Source: Iamia sp963728655 (GTDB lineage: Bacteria > Actinomycetota > Acidimicrobiia > Acidimicrobiales > Iamiaceae). From it: a stretch of 64,000 bases of DNA. The translations under genes and the position numbers were made by a program. The stretch covers positions 62,001 through 126,000 of the forward strand of contig CAVSLD010000003.1 in the NCBI GenBank assembly GCA_963728655.1. Reading direction: 5' to 3'. Shown in pieces: positions 1 to 8,067 of this stretch (the first letter of the stretch is position 1; each line of letters starts with the position of its first letter). The notes below the pieces were generated by a model. That model did no database searches. It was given only the letters and a program-made list of their open reading frames with translations, and was not told the origin of the DNA.

Positions 1-512
1 TTCTCCCACTGGGCCGCGGCCTCGTGGGCCAGGCCCTCGGCCAGGACGGCGTCGCCGGCCAGGAGCCGGACGTCGAGCAGCGACGTGGCGGTGTCGAGGT
101 CGTCGGAGGCGAGCGACAGCGCCTCGCGGGGCGTGCGCACCGAGTGGCCCAGCTTCACCCCTGCGTCCCAGATCGGGTACCAGAGCGCCTCGGCGATGGG
201 CTTGGCCTCGATGGCCTTGGAGTGCAGCAGGAGCAGGTCGAGGTCGCTGCCGGGGCAGACCTGGTTGCGGCCGTAGCCACCGATGGCCACGAGGGCCACG
301 CCCGAGGGGGCCGGGGCCACCGCCGACGTCGCCGGGTCGCCGCCGACGGCGCGGGCGAACAGTGCCGCCACCCAGCGGTCGACAGCGCGCGTCCACGCGT
401 CGACCAGGGCCAGGCCGGGGCCGGCCGAGGCCAGCACCGCCGCCGGGTCGAAGACGGTGGCGTCGGCGCGCACCGGTGTCGCCAGGGCCGGGGACGGGGT
501 CGTCTGCTTCAC
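1..512 (-). CDS. glnD: [Protein-PII] uridylyltransferase, N-terminal part
   Basis: GlnD attaches UMP to, and removes it from, the PII signalling protein in response to glutamine. Only the first ~170 residues are present; the gene runs off the left edge. A nucleotidyltransferase signature is visible: GGYGR at about residues 78-82 and GSDLDL at 88-93, whose aspartates bind the catalytic metals. The start chosen is the GTG at 512, because the only upstream ATG (in another frame) runs quickly into a stop. The HD and ACT domains expected further on lie outside the window, so bifunctionality cannot be checked. No PII or ammonium-transporter gene is visible on this side. Confidence 0.88.
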   Translation of the reverse strand, partial: MKQTTPSPALATPVRADATVFDPAAVLASAGPGLALVDAWTRAVDRWVAALFARAVGGDPATSAVAPAPSGVALVAIGGYGRNQVCPGSDLDLLLLHSKAIEAKPIAEALWYPIWDAGVKLGHSVRTPREALSLASDDLDTATSLLDVRLLAGDAVLAEGLAHEAAAQWE

Positions 513-602
513 CGTCGACAGGTTGGCGTCAGCATGTTTCGTGCTCGTTTCGCGCCGGTGACCCCTTCGGGACGTCGCGGGCGGCGCGGGCCGACCACCG
601 CC

Positions 603-1943
603 TCAGACCTTCCCCGCCACCACGCGGGCGGCGACCTGGACGGGGTCCCAGAGAGACGAGAACGGCGGGGCGTAGGACAGGTCGAGCTCGACCACGTCGG
701 CCGCGGACATCTCCGCGGTGACGGCGGTGGCGGCGGTGTCGATGCGCTTGGCCGCACCCGTGCCGCCGACGATCTGCATGCCGAGGAGCCGGCCCGTGCC
801 GCGCTCGGCGATGGCCTTGACCACCATGGGCTCGGCATCGGGCAGGTAGCCGGCGATGGTGGTGGTCTCGACGGTGGCCGACACCACGGCGAAGCCGGCC
901 CGCTCGGCCTCGACGGTCGACAGGCCGGTACGGGCCACCTCGGTGCCGCAGATCTTGGTGATGGCCGTGCCCACCACGCCGGGGAAGGTCGCGTAGCCCC
1001 CGCCGATGTTCACCCCGGCGATGCGGGCGGTCTTGTTGGCGACGGTCCCGAGGGCGATGTGGAGGCGGCGCTGGGACACCCGGTGGTAGGTCTCGGCGCA
1101 GTCGCCCGCGGCCCACACGCCCTCGGCCGAGGTGGCCTGGCGGCGGTCGACCCGGATGCTGCCGCGCGTGCCGAGCTCGAGGCCGGCCTCGGCGGCGAGG
1201 ACGGCGTTGGGGGCGACCCCGAGGCCCAGGACCACCAGGTCGGCCCGGACGGGTCCGGAGGCGGTGAGGACCCGGCCCTCCTCGAAGCCCTCGACGGCCT
1301 CTCCGAAGCGGGCGTCGATGCGCAGGCCGCGGACGGCGGCGACCAGGCGGTCGCCCACGTCCGGGTCGAGCTGTCGGGACATGGGCCGGTCGGCGGCCTC
1401 GACCATGGTGACCCGGGCGCCCCAGCGGTGGAAGGCCTCGGCCATCTCCAGCCCGATGAACCCGGACCCCACCACGACGACGTCGCGGCACTCCATCTCC
1501 CGGGCCTCGGCCAGGAGGCGGCAGCCGTCGTCGAGGGTCTGCACGCCGCGGACGTGGGGCGAGTCGATGCCGGGGAGGTCGGGGCGGATGGGGACGGCAC
1601 CGGTCCCCACCACCAGCTGGTCGAAGCCGAGGCGGATGGTGCGCTCGTGCACGAGGTCGCGGACCTCCACCGTGCGGGCGTCGAGGTCGATGGCCGTCGC
1701 CTCGTGGCGCATGCGCACGTCGATGCGCTGCTCGCGGCGGAACTCGTCGGGCGTGCGGGCGACCAGGTCGTCGGGGGACGCCACGTCACCGGCCACCAGG
1801 TAGGGGATCCCGCAGGCCGAGTAGCTCGTGCGCGTCCCCCGCTCGAGGGCCACGATGTCGAGGCCGGGGTCGAGCCGCCGGGCCTGCGACGCCGCCGCCA
1901 TGCCTGCGGCGTCGCCGCCCACCACCACCAGCCGCTCTGCCAT
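603..1943 (-). CDS. FAD-dependent disulfide oxidoreductase, CoA-disulfide reductase / NADH oxidase type
   Basis: A 446-residue flavoprotein of the pyridine nucleotide-disulfide oxidoreductase family. It opens with an FAD-binding loop (GGDAAG, residues 9-14) and carries one redox cysteine in SACGIPY (Cys44), the hallmark of CoA-disulfide reductases and NADH oxidases rather than glutathione-reductase-like enzymes with two cysteines. A second nucleotide loop (VGSGFIG, near 157-163) binds NAD(P)H, an AAGDC flavin motif lies near residue 295, and a dimerisation domain ends the protein. Substrate (CoA disulfide, O2 or polysulfide) cannot be decided from sequence. A TAGCCT hexamer six bases upstream of the ATG suggests a leaderless transcript. 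The gene diverges from the Rrf2 regulator. Confidence 0.88.
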   Translation of the reverse strand: MAERLVVVGGDAAGMAAASQARRLDPGLDIVALERGTRTSYSACGIPYLVAGDVASPDDLVARTPDEFRREQRIDVRMRHEATAIDLDARTVEVRDLVHERTIRLGFDQLVVGTGAVPIRPDLPGIDSPHVRGVQTLDDGCRLLAEAREMECRDVVVVGSGFIGLEMAEAFHRWGARVTMVEAADRPMSRQLDPDVGDRLVAAVRGLRIDARFGEAVEGFEEGRVLTASGPVRADLVVLGLGVAPNAVLAAEAGLELGTRGSIRVDRRQATSAEGVWAAGDCAETYHRVSQRRLHIALGTVANKTARIAGVNIGGGYATFPGVVGTAITKICGTEVARTGLSTVEAERAGFAVVSATVETTTIAGYLPDAEPMVVKAIAERGTGRLLGMQIVGGTGAAKRIDTAATAVTAEMSAADVVELDLSYAPPFSSLWDPVQVAARVVAGKV

Positions 1944-1949
1944 GGGGCG

Positions 1950-1955
1950 AGGCTA
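1950..1955 (-). promoter_or_regulatory. -10-like hexamer of the flavoprotein gene (leaderless type)
   Basis: TAGCCT on the minus strand, six bases before the ATG at 1943. The spacing puts the predicted transcript start on the start codon. No clear -35 box. Confidence 0.45.
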
Positions 1956-2055
1956 CCGACAGGGGGGCGGTGGCCCCGCCGGGCCGGGCGCGGCCCGTCG
2001 TCGCGGCTGCCATGATCCCCGGGTGCCCGTCGCGTCCCGCCCCTGCGCCTGACCC

Positions 2056-2532
2056 GTGCGGACGACGGCGAAGGTCGACTACGCGGTGCGGGCCGGGGTC
2101 GCGCTGGCGCGGGTGCAGGCCGCGGCGGGCGAGGCCGAGCCCGGGCCGCTGAAGGCCCACCTGATCGCGGACCAGGAGGGGATCCCGCCGAAGTTCCTGG
2201 AGACCATCCTCGCCGACCTCAAGCGGGCCGGCCTGGTGGCCAGCCGCCGCGGCGCGGTGGGCGGCTACCGCCTGGCCCGGCCGTCGGACGAGGTCACCGT
2301 GGCCGACGTGATCCGGGCCGTCGAGGGCCCCCTGGCCGACGTGCGGGGCGAGCGCCCCGAGGCCCTCTCCTACCCCGACGACCTGCAGGCGCTGCAGCGG
2401 ATGTGGGTGGCGGTGCGGGCCAACCTGCGGGCCGTGCTGGAGGAGACGAGCCTGGCCGACCTGGCCGCCGGGACCCTCCTCCCCACCGTCGACGGCCTGG
2501 CCGACGACCCCGACGCGTGGGACCCGCACTGA
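2056..2532 (+). CDS. Rrf2-family transcriptional regulator without Fe-S cysteines
   Basis: A 158-residue winged-helix regulator. The N-terminal helix (TAKVDYAVRAGVALA), the recognition region (IPPKFLETILADLKRAG) and the wing (GAVGGYRLARP) are typical of the Rrf2/IscR/NsrR group. IscR and NsrR use three cysteines to hold a cluster; this protein has no cysteine at all, so it cannot sense Fe-S status or NO that way. Its ligand is unknown. The start is the GTG at 2056, giving the family's usual N-terminus. It diverges from the flavoprotein gene, which is a possible target by position only. Confidence 0.9.
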   Translation: MRTTAKVDYAVRAGVALARVQAAAGEAEPGPLKAHLIADQEGIPPKFLETILADLKRAGLVASRRGAVGGYRLARPSDEVTVADVIRAVEGPLADVRGERPEALSYPDDLQALQRMWVAVRANLRAVLEETSLADLAAGTLLPTVDGLADDPDAWDPH

Positions 2533-2635
2533 CCCGGGCGGCACGGCGGTGCCGTGGCGGCCACCGCCAGCGCCTAGCATGACGGCGGGTCACCGCCCGG
2601 TGGCCCCCAAGTGCAAAGAGATACAGAGGTCACCC

Positions 2636-2836
2636 GTGCCCACCGGTACTGTCAAGTTCTTCAACGCTGAGAAGGGGTACGGGTTCATCTCGCGTTCCGA
2701 CGGCGATGACGTGTTCGTCCACTTCTCCAACATCCAGGGCGAGGGCTACCGCACCCTCGAGCAGGGTCAGACCTGCGAGTTCGAGGTCGGCCCCGGCCGC
2801 AAGGGCGACGAGGCCCTGAACGTCCGGGTCGTCTGA
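2636..2836 (+). CDS. Cold-shock protein (CspA family)
   Basis: A 66-residue single OB-fold RNA chaperone. The RNA-binding motifs are intact: RNP1 (KGYGFIS) and RNP2 (VFVHFSNI). The longer reading frame opens at 2549, but the GTG at 2636 gives the exact family length and the canonical VKFFNAEKG start, and AGAGG at 2625-2629 is a suitable ribosome-binding site. Its job is to melt mRNA secondary structure, which should matter in so GC-rich a transcriptome. A strong hairpin follows the stop codon. Confidence 0.95.
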   Translation: MPTGTVKFFNAEKGYGFISRSDGDDVFVHFSNIQGEGYRTLEQGQTCEFEVGPGRKGDEALNVRVV

Positions 2837-2852
2837 CCACAGACGCCTGACG

Positions 2853-2887
2853 ACGGGGGCGGGTCCGCACAGCGGGCCCGCCCCCGT
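2853..2887. terminator. Bidirectional hairpin terminator after the cold-shock gene
   Basis: An 11-bp perfect GC-rich stem (2853-2863 with 2877-2887), extendable by about three pairs, around a seven-base loop. It lies between two convergent genes and could stop transcription from both sides. No U-tract, as is common in actinobacteria. Confidence 0.7.
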
Positions 2888-2930
2888 GTCGCGTCCGGGC
2901 CCGGGCCGCGGGCCCCCGACGGCGACGGCC

Positions 2931-3254
2931 TCAGACGTCGACGGGGCCGACGGCCGGCCAGCGCCGGAAGAACGCCGAGCGGGCCAGGGCCTCGACGCCG
3001 GCCTCCTCGGCCTGGGCCAGCAGGGCGTCGTCGACGTGGGGGGCGAAGCCCACGACGGGCACCTCGAGCGGGGCGACCTGCTCGAGCACCCCGGACCGGG
3101 TGAGGTCGACCACCACCAGGTCCACCGGCGGGTCGGCCCCGGCGACCGCGGCCGCCACCTGCCCGGGCGCCACGTGGGTGAGCTCGCACCCCTGCGCCGC
3201 CAGCCGGGACCGGTCCATGAGGTCCGGCACGGCCGCCACCACGTGGCGGCTCAC
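2931..3254 (-). CDS. Receiver-like protein lacking key phosphorylation residues
   Basis: A 107-residue protein I do not recognise by name. Its pattern resembles a response-regulator receiver domain: a hydrophobic strand ending in an aspartate (VVVDLTRSG), then VVGFAPH near the Thr/Ser position, then AEEAGVEALARSAFF in place of the usual AGA..YL.K..F segment. The acidic pair expected near the N-terminus and the conserved lysine (here Arg) are missing, so it looks like a pseudo-receiver. The GTG at 3254 was chosen because the frame upstream is composition noise on the antisense of the next gene. The resemblance is my own pattern reading. Confidence 0.6.
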   Translation of the reverse strand: MSRHVVAAVPDLMDRSRLAAQGCELTHVAPGQVAAAVAGADPPVDLVVVDLTRSGVLEQVAPLEVPVVGFAPHVDDALLAQAEEAGVEALARSAFFRRWPAVGPVDV

Positions 3255-3297
3255 CGTCGTCCCCCGCGCCGCGCGCCGTCCCCACCACTCCAGTCGT

Positions 3298-3801
3298 TCA
3301 CCGCCGACCCTCCCGTCGCCGTCGAGCCAGGACCACGTGGGCCTTGGCCGCCCCCCACACGATGCCAGGTCCGTGCACCTCGGGCGCGACATCCGCGAAG
3401 GCGGCCGGGGCCAGGTCGTAGGCGTCGTCGGGGTGGAGCCGGCGGGCGACCTCGTCCCGGGGCACCGGCGCCACGCCCGCGTCGGCCAGCACCGCGGTGG
3501 GGAAGCGCACCGCGCCGCGCACCAGGGCCAGCGGTCCGGTGGGCTGGTCGTCGACGTCGCGGGCCAGCAGGGCCCGCACCCGGGGCCCGACCTCGGCCGC
3601 GGCCGCCGCGCCGGCGGCGCGGGCGGCCTCCTCCAGCTCGGGGGTGAGGGGCCGCCCGGCGGCGGCCAGGCGGTCGCGCACCGCGCCCTCGACCCAGCCC
3701 GGCAGGGCCACCTCGAGGGCGTCGGCCAGGGCGGTGGCGTGCGCGACGAGGGCCTCCCGGTCGGCCGGGTCGTCCGGGCCCGGGTGGGATGCGGCGTCCA
3801 C
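3298..3801 (-). CDS. Conserved hypothetical protein, 167 aa
   Basis: A soluble, alanine-rich, mostly helical protein beginning VDAASHPGPDD. No catalytic motif or membrane segment is visible. The sequence from about residue 20 onward (ALADALEVALPGWVEGAVRD) reads as an amphipathic helix. The GTG at 3801 is only nine bases from the ATG of the divergent DUF427 gene, so the two share one very short promoter region. It is followed at 43 bases by the receiver-like gene on the same strand, suggesting a two-gene transcript. Function unknown. Confidence 0.65.
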   Translation of the reverse strand: MDAASHPGPDDPADREALVAHATALADALEVALPGWVEGAVRDRLAAAGRPLTPELEEAARAAGAAAAAEVGPRVRALLARDVDDQPTGPLALVRGAVRFPTAVLADAGVAPVPRDEVARRLHPDDAYDLAPAAFADVAPEVHGPGIVWGAAKAHVVLARRRREGRR

Positions 3802-3814
3802 CCTGCCAGGATGG
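3799..3814. promoter_or_regulatory. Compact divergent promoter with interleaved start codons
   Basis: The 15-base core reads CACCCTGCCAGGATG on the plus strand and CATCCTGGCAGGGTG on the minus strand. Each strand has an ANNNT-type hexamer six bases before its own start codon (ATG 3811 plus; GTG 3801 minus), and each hexamer overlaps the start codon of the opposite gene. Confidence 0.4.
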
Positions 3815-4317
3815 CGTCCGTGGACCGCCCCGACCCCATCGCCCCCGGTCCCGGGCAGGAGTCCGTCTGGGACTACCCCCGCCCGCCCCGGCTCGAGCCC
3901 ACCTCCGCCCGCGTCGTCGTGGAGCACGGGGGGCGGGTGGTGGCCGACTCCAGCCACGCCCTGCGGGTGCTGGAGACGTCCCAGGCCCCGGCGATCTACG
4001 TCCCCGGCGACGATGTCGACCTCGAGCTCCTGCGCCCGGTGCTGGCCCGCTCCTTCTGCGAGTGGAAGGGCCTCGCCTCCTACGCCGACGTCGTCGTGGG
4101 CGACGCCGTCGCCGCTGCCGCGGCCTGGACCTACCCGGACCCGGTGACGGCCTACGCCGCCCTCCTCGGCCACTGGTCGTTCTACCCGCAGGCCGTCGAC
4201 CGCTGCCTCGTCGACGACGAGGTCGTGCGCCCCATGGAGGGCGGGGTGTACGGCGGGTGGGTCACCGATGCCATCGTGGGTCCGATCAAGGGCGGCCCGG
4301 GCACGGCCCACTGGTGA
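3811..4317 (+). CDS. DUF427 domain protein
   Basis: A 168-residue protein of the DUF427 family, common in actinobacteria and of unknown biochemical role. Family features are visible: the strand pair around ARVVVEHGGRVVADS, the STxAL-like segment, YVPGDDVD, and the C-terminal tract ending in EVVRPMEGGVYGGWVT. The ATG at 3811 gives a normal N-terminus with a short proline-rich lead. It is probably co-transcribed with the 100-residue gene 28 bases downstream. Confidence 0.85.
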   Translation: MASVDRPDPIAPGPGQESVWDYPRPPRLEPTSARVVVEHGGRVVADSSHALRVLETSQAPAIYVPGDDVDLELLRPVLARSFCEWKGLASYADVVVGDAVAAAAAWTYPDPVTAYAALLGHWSFYPQAVDRCLVDDEVVRPMEGGVYGGWVTDAIVGPIKGGPGTAHW

Positions 4318-4345
4318 CCCACCCCGGGCCCGCCGGCGGGACGCC

Positions 4346-4648
4346 GTGAGGATCCGCGCCCTGTCGGTGTTCGAGGGCGTGGTGTACCACTCGTCGCTCA
4401 TCGACCCCAGCCACCCGTGCCGGCCCACCCTCGAGGTGGAGGCGGTGCTGCGCGAGGGCGACGCCGACGCGGGCCCGCTGCTCCTGCCCGTCGCCGAGTA
4501 CGTGCTGATGGCCGGCGGGGCCGAGGTGGCCCGGCCCTGCCTCGACACCCTGGCGGCCCGCGGACGGATCGTCCCCCACCTCGACGTGCCCCACGTGAGC
4601 TTCCCCACCTGGACCCCGGTCGACATCGCCGCACCGGGCGCCACCTGA
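4346..4648 (+). CDS. Hypothetical protein, 100 aa
   Basis: A small predicted soluble protein starting at GTG 4346 (VRIRALSVFEGVVYH). It contains alternating hydrophobic strands and a segment ADAGPLLLPVAEYVLMAGG; no recognised motif. The frame is open further upstream, but the GTG gives a natural start just after the DUF427 stop. Codon use matches its neighbours, which supports it as a gene. Confidence 0.6.
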   Translation: MRIRALSVFEGVVYHSSLIDPSHPCRPTLEVEAVLREGDADAGPLLLPVAEYVLMAGGAEVARPCLDTLAARGRIVPHLDVPHVSFPTWTPVDIAAPGAT

Positions 4649-4755
4649 CGGCAACCTCGACGGACCCGGCACCCGACGGCGACGGACCTCCTACACTCCC
4701 GCCACCACCCGTCCCCCGCCACCGGCGCGTCGGACCGCCGAGGACCGGACACCTG

Positions 4756-6207
4756 ATGCCGCACCCGCCCACGAGCCGCCGCCCCCGCGTGCTGCTCCTG
4801 GTCGCGTGCCTGCTCGGCCTCACCCTCCTGCTGGGCGCCCGACCGTCCCTGGCCCAGGATCCCACCGAGCCCGCCCCCGACAGCACCACCACCGCGCCGG
4901 CGGCCGACGCCACCACCACCGCCCCCGGCGGCGCCCCGACCACCGCGGCGGAGGGCGACGGCACCGGCATCCGCGGCGTGCTCAAGGCCGGCGGCGACCC
5001 CGTGGAGGGGGTGACCATCTCGGTCGCCGACCCCTCGGGCGCGCCCGCCGGCGAGGTCACCACCGACGCCGAGGGGATGTGGTTCCTGCCCCTCCCCGGT
5101 CCGGGCGACTACGAGGTGACCCTCGACGCCGCCACCCTCCCCGCCGGCGTCGCCCTGCGCGCCCCGGACCGCAACCCCCTCACCATCCCCGTGCAGGGAG
5201 GCCGGGCTCGAGCCGCCCTGTTCGGCCTCGTGGTCGAGGGGGGTGGCGACGGCGGGGCCGGCGACGACGGCGGGTCCGACACCGGGTTCACCGCCTCCGA
5301 GCCCCGCCAGACCGCCACCACCGGCGAGCGGGTGGCCTCCCGCCTCGTCGACGGGACGGTCTTCGGCCTCATCCTGGCCGTGGCGTCCATCGGCCTGTCG
5401 CTCGTGTTCGGCACGACCAAGCTGGTGAACTTCGCCCACGGCGAGATGGTCACCTTCGGCGCCATCGCGGCGTGGTTCCTGTCGTCCGACGGCGACCGGT
5501 TGCCCGTCGTCGTGGCCGGCATCATCACCGTGGGCCTCGGTGCACTGGTGGGCGGCGCCCAGGAGCTCGGCCTGTGGCGGCCCCTGCGCAAGCGCCGCAC
5601 CGGCCAGTTCCAGATCCTCGTCATCTCCATCGGCCTGTCCATCGCCGCCCGCCAGGCCCTGCTGATCTGGTTCGGCACCGGCGACAAGCGGTACCGGCAG
5701 TACGCGATCCAGCGCGACTCGTGGTCGTTCGGGCCCTTCACCATCAACGCCCGCGACGTGTCGCTCATCGTGATCTGCCTCGTCGTGCTGCTCGCCGTGG
5801 CCCTCATGCTCCAGTACACGCGGGTCGGCAAGGCCCTGCGGGCGGTGTCGGACAACCCGGACCTGGCCGCCTCGTCGGGCATCAACGTGTCGCGGATCAT
5901 CCTCTTCGTGTGGCTGCTGAGCGGCGCCCTGGCCGCCGGCGGCGGCGTGCTCCAGGGCGTGGCCGCCCGCATCGACTACCTGATGGGCTTCCAGCTGCTC
6001 CTGCTGATGTTCGCGGCGGTGATCCTCGGCGGGCTGGGCACGGCCTACGGGGCCATGGTCGGCGGGCTCATCGTCGGGCTCACCACCGAGCTCAGCACGC
6101 TGTGGATCTCGCCCGAGCTCAAGACCGTCGCCGCCCTGGCGGTGCTGATCCTCGTCCTGCTGGTGCGCCCGCAGGGCCTGCTGGGCGCCAAGGAGAGGGT
6201 GGGCTAG
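4756..6207 (+). CDS. livH: Branched-chain amino acid ABC transporter permease (LivH type) with secreted N-terminal domain
   Basis: A 483-residue fusion. Residues ~10-33 form a signal-like hydrophobic segment ending ARPSLAQ, followed by a Thr/Ala/Pro linker, a ~90-residue beta-sandwich resembling the carboxypeptidase regulatory-like fold (GVLKAGGDPVEGVTISV to GDYEVTLDA), and a Gly/Asp linker. From about residue 190 the protein is a standard LivH permease (GLSLVFGTTKLVNFAHGE, then about eight membrane helices ending RPQGLLGAKERVG). Ordinary LivH proteins are about 290 residues and lack the extracytoplasmic part. The ATG at 4756 sits at the signal peptide; the upstream open frame is not protein-like. 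It overlaps livM by one base. Confidence 0.9.
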   Translation: MPHPPTSRRPRVLLLVACLLGLTLLLGARPSLAQDPTEPAPDSTTTAPAADATTTAPGGAPTTAAEGDGTGIRGVLKAGGDPVEGVTISVADPSGAPAGEVTTDAEGMWFLPLPGPGDYEVTLDAATLPAGVALRAPDRNPLTIPVQGGRARAALFGLVVEGGGDGGAGDDGGSDTGFTASEPRQTATTGERVASRLVDGTVFGLILAVASIGLSLVFGTTKLVNFAHGEMVTFGAIAAWFLSSDGDRLPVVVAGIITVGLGALVGGAQELGLWRPLRKRRTGQFQILVISIGLSIAARQALLIWFGTGDKRYRQYAIQRDSWSFGPFTINARDVSLIVICLVVLLAVALMLQYTRVGKALRAVSDNPDLAASSGINVSRIILFVWLLSGALAAGGGVLQGVAARIDYLMGFQLLLLMFAAVILGGLGTAYGAMVGGLIVGLTTELSTLWISPELKTVAALAVLILVLLVRPQGLLGAKERVG

Positions 6208-7196
6208 TGGACATCAGCGCGATCCTCGAGAACGCCACCCGGTCGGCCTTCGGGCCCTTCGCCGCCGTGTTGGCGCTGGCCGCCATCGGGCTCAACGTCC
6301 AGTACGGCTACACCGGGCTCCGGAACTTCGGACAGGTCGGCTTCCTGCTCTGCGGGGCCTACGGCACCGCCGTCGCCGTGGAGACCTGGGGCTGGTCGCT
6401 GTGGCTGGCCATCCCCTTCTCCATCGTCTGCGCCATCGCCTTCGCCCTCCTGCTCGGTGCGCCCACCCTGCGCCTGCGGGGCGACTACTTCGCGATCGTC
6501 ACGATCGCCGCGGCGGAGATCCTCCGCATCGTGGTGCGGTCCACCTCGGCCACCGACGTCACCGGCGGCCCCTTCGGCCTCCAGCCCGACATGAGCTCGT
6601 TCTACGACCTGTCGCCGTTCGACAGCGGCACCCGCTACGGCTGGGGCCAGCTGTCCTTCCCCGGCAACCAGCTCTTCGCCCTCATCATCGGGTGGATCCT
6701 GGTGGTGGTCATCACCGTGGTCGTCGCGCTGCTCATGCGCAGCCCGTGGGGCCGCATCCTGAAGGCCATCCGCGAGGACGAGGACGTGGTCCGCGCCCTC
6801 GGCAAGAACGCCGTCTCCTACAAGATGCAGTCGCTGGTGCTGGGCGGGGTGATCGGCGCCGTCGGTGGCATCGTCACCGTGCTCGCCAACGCCAGCGCCG
6901 GGGCCAACAGCTTCCAACCCCAGATCACGTTCTTCGCCTACACGGTGCTCATCCTGGGCGGCGCCGCCACCCGGCTGGGGCCCATCGTCGGGGCCCTGCT
7001 GTTCCAGTTCCTCTTCGCCGGCTCGCAGTCCCTGCTGTCCCAGCTCAGCGCGGAGGACCTGCTGCCGGGGGTCCTCAGCAGCCAGGCCGCCCAGGGCGCG
7101 CTGGCGCTGGGCGCGGTGGGCGTCGGGCTCATGGTGCTGCTCGTCTTCCGACCGCAGGGGATCTTCGGCTCGAAGGAGGAGATGGTCCTTGAGTGA
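6207..7196 (+). CDS. livM: Branched-chain amino acid ABC transporter permease (LivM type)
   Basis: A 329-residue membrane protein, partner of LivH in the permease heterodimer. It shows the LivM landmarks NVQYGYTGLRNFGQVGF near the N-terminus, LRLRGDYFAIVTIAAAEI in the middle, and the cytoplasmic EAA-like loop GRILKAIREDEDVVRALGKN that docks the ATPases; it ends RPQGIFGSKEEM. The GTG start at 6207 overlaps the livH TAG stop (TAGTG), so translation is probably coupled. The livG start lies inside its last codons. Confidence 0.93.
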   Translation: MDISAILENATRSAFGPFAAVLALAAIGLNVQYGYTGLRNFGQVGFLLCGAYGTAVAVETWGWSLWLAIPFSIVCAIAFALLLGAPTLRLRGDYFAIVTIAAAEILRIVVRSTSATDVTGGPFGLQPDMSSFYDLSPFDSGTRYGWGQLSFPGNQLFALIIGWILVVVITVVVALLMRSPWGRILKAIREDEDVVRALGKNAVSYKMQSLVLGGVIGAVGGIVTVLANASAGANSFQPQITFFAYTVLILGGAATRLGPIVGALLFQFLFAGSQSLLSQLSAEDLLPGVLSSQAAQGALALGAVGVGLMVLLVFRPQGIFGSKEEMVLE

Positions 7197-8067
7197 CGCG
7201 ACCTCCATCCAGGGCGAGTGGACGCCCTCCACCGACGCCGACGACCCGACGGGCGGGCCCAAGGAGGACCCGATCCTGATCGTCGACGGCATGAGCCGCG
7301 TCTTCGGCGGCCTCACCGCGGTCGACGTCGACCACCTCGAGGTGTCGCGGGGAAGATCACCGCCCTCATCGGGCCCAACGGGGCGGGCAAGAGCACGCTG
7401 TTCAACCTCGTCACCGGGTTCGACAAGCCCACCACCGGCACCACCTGGTTCGACGGCAAGGAGCTGGGCCGGCACCCGCACCCACCGCATCGCCCGGATG
7501 GGCCTGGTGCGCTCCTTCCAGCTGACCCGCGCCCTCTCCCGGCTCACGGTGATGGAGAACATGCTGCTGGCGGGCCAGGACCAGGTGGGCGAGAACATCC
7601 TGATGGGTCTGCTGACGTTCCCCTGGACCGCCCAGGAGGCCCAGCTCACCGAGCGGGCCGACGCCCTGCTCGAGCGGTTCAAGCTCGACCACATGCGCGA
7701 CCAGCGGGCCGGCACCCTCTCGGGCGGCCAGCGCAAGCTGCTCGACATGGCCCGGGCCCTCATGGCCGAGCCCAGGCTGGTGTGCCTGGACGAGCCCATG
7801 GCCGGCGTCAACCCGGCCCTCACCCAGTCCCTCCTGGGCCACGTCCAGTCGCTGCGCGACGAGGGCAAGACGGTGATCTTCGTCGAGCACGACATCGACG
7901 TGGTCATGGAGATCAGCGACTGGGTGGTGGTGATGGCGGCCGGCCGGGTGGTGGCCGAGGGCACGCCGCAGACCATCGCTCGCGACCACAGGGTGATCGA
8001 GGCCTACCTGGGCGAGGCCCTGCCCGCCGACGTCGACCACGAGTCGGGCGAAGGGGGCGAGCCGTGA
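7189..8067 (+). CDS. livG: Branched-chain amino acid ABC transporter ATP-binding protein (LivG type), two compensating frameshifts
   Basis: ATPase of the transporter. It starts at TTG 7189 behind a strong AAGGAGGAGA site inside livM. The normal frame runs to about 7349, where one G appears to be missing from a G-run (7349-7352). The next ~125 bases, which encode the Walker A motif GPNGAGKST and NLVTGFDKP, are in another frame, and an extra C near 7471-7477 restores the first frame at THRIARMGLVRSFQ. Later motifs are normal: LSGGQRK signature, CLDEPMAGVN Walker B and VEHDID switch. Read as written the protein would lose its ATP-binding loop. Sequencing error is likely; a pair of real compensating mutations is less so. 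Confidence 0.85.
   Translation: MSDATSIQGEWTPSTDADDPTGGPKEDPILIVDGMSRVFGGLTAVDVDHLEVSRGRSPPSSGPTGRARARCSTSSPGSTSPPPAPPGSTARSWAGTRTHRIARMGLVRSFQLTRALSRLTVMENMLLAGQDQVGENILMGLLTFPWTAQEAQLTERADALLERFKLDHMRDQRAGTLSGGQRKLLDMARALMAEPRLVCLDEPMAGVNPALTQSLLGHVQSLRDEGKTVIFVEHDIDVVMEISDWVVVMAAGRVVAEGTPQTIARDHRVIEAYLGEALPADVDHESGEGGEP

Noticed and set aside
24..2015. A 663-codon open frame on the plus strand
   Set aside because: It is the GC-driven antisense shadow of glnD and the flavoprotein gene; it has no domain and its composition is biased to Gly/Arg/Asp/His.
7349..7477. Programmed ribosomal frameshifting in livG
   Set aside because: Two opposite shifts around the Walker A motif would be needed, and no slippery heptamer or downstream pseudoknot stands out.
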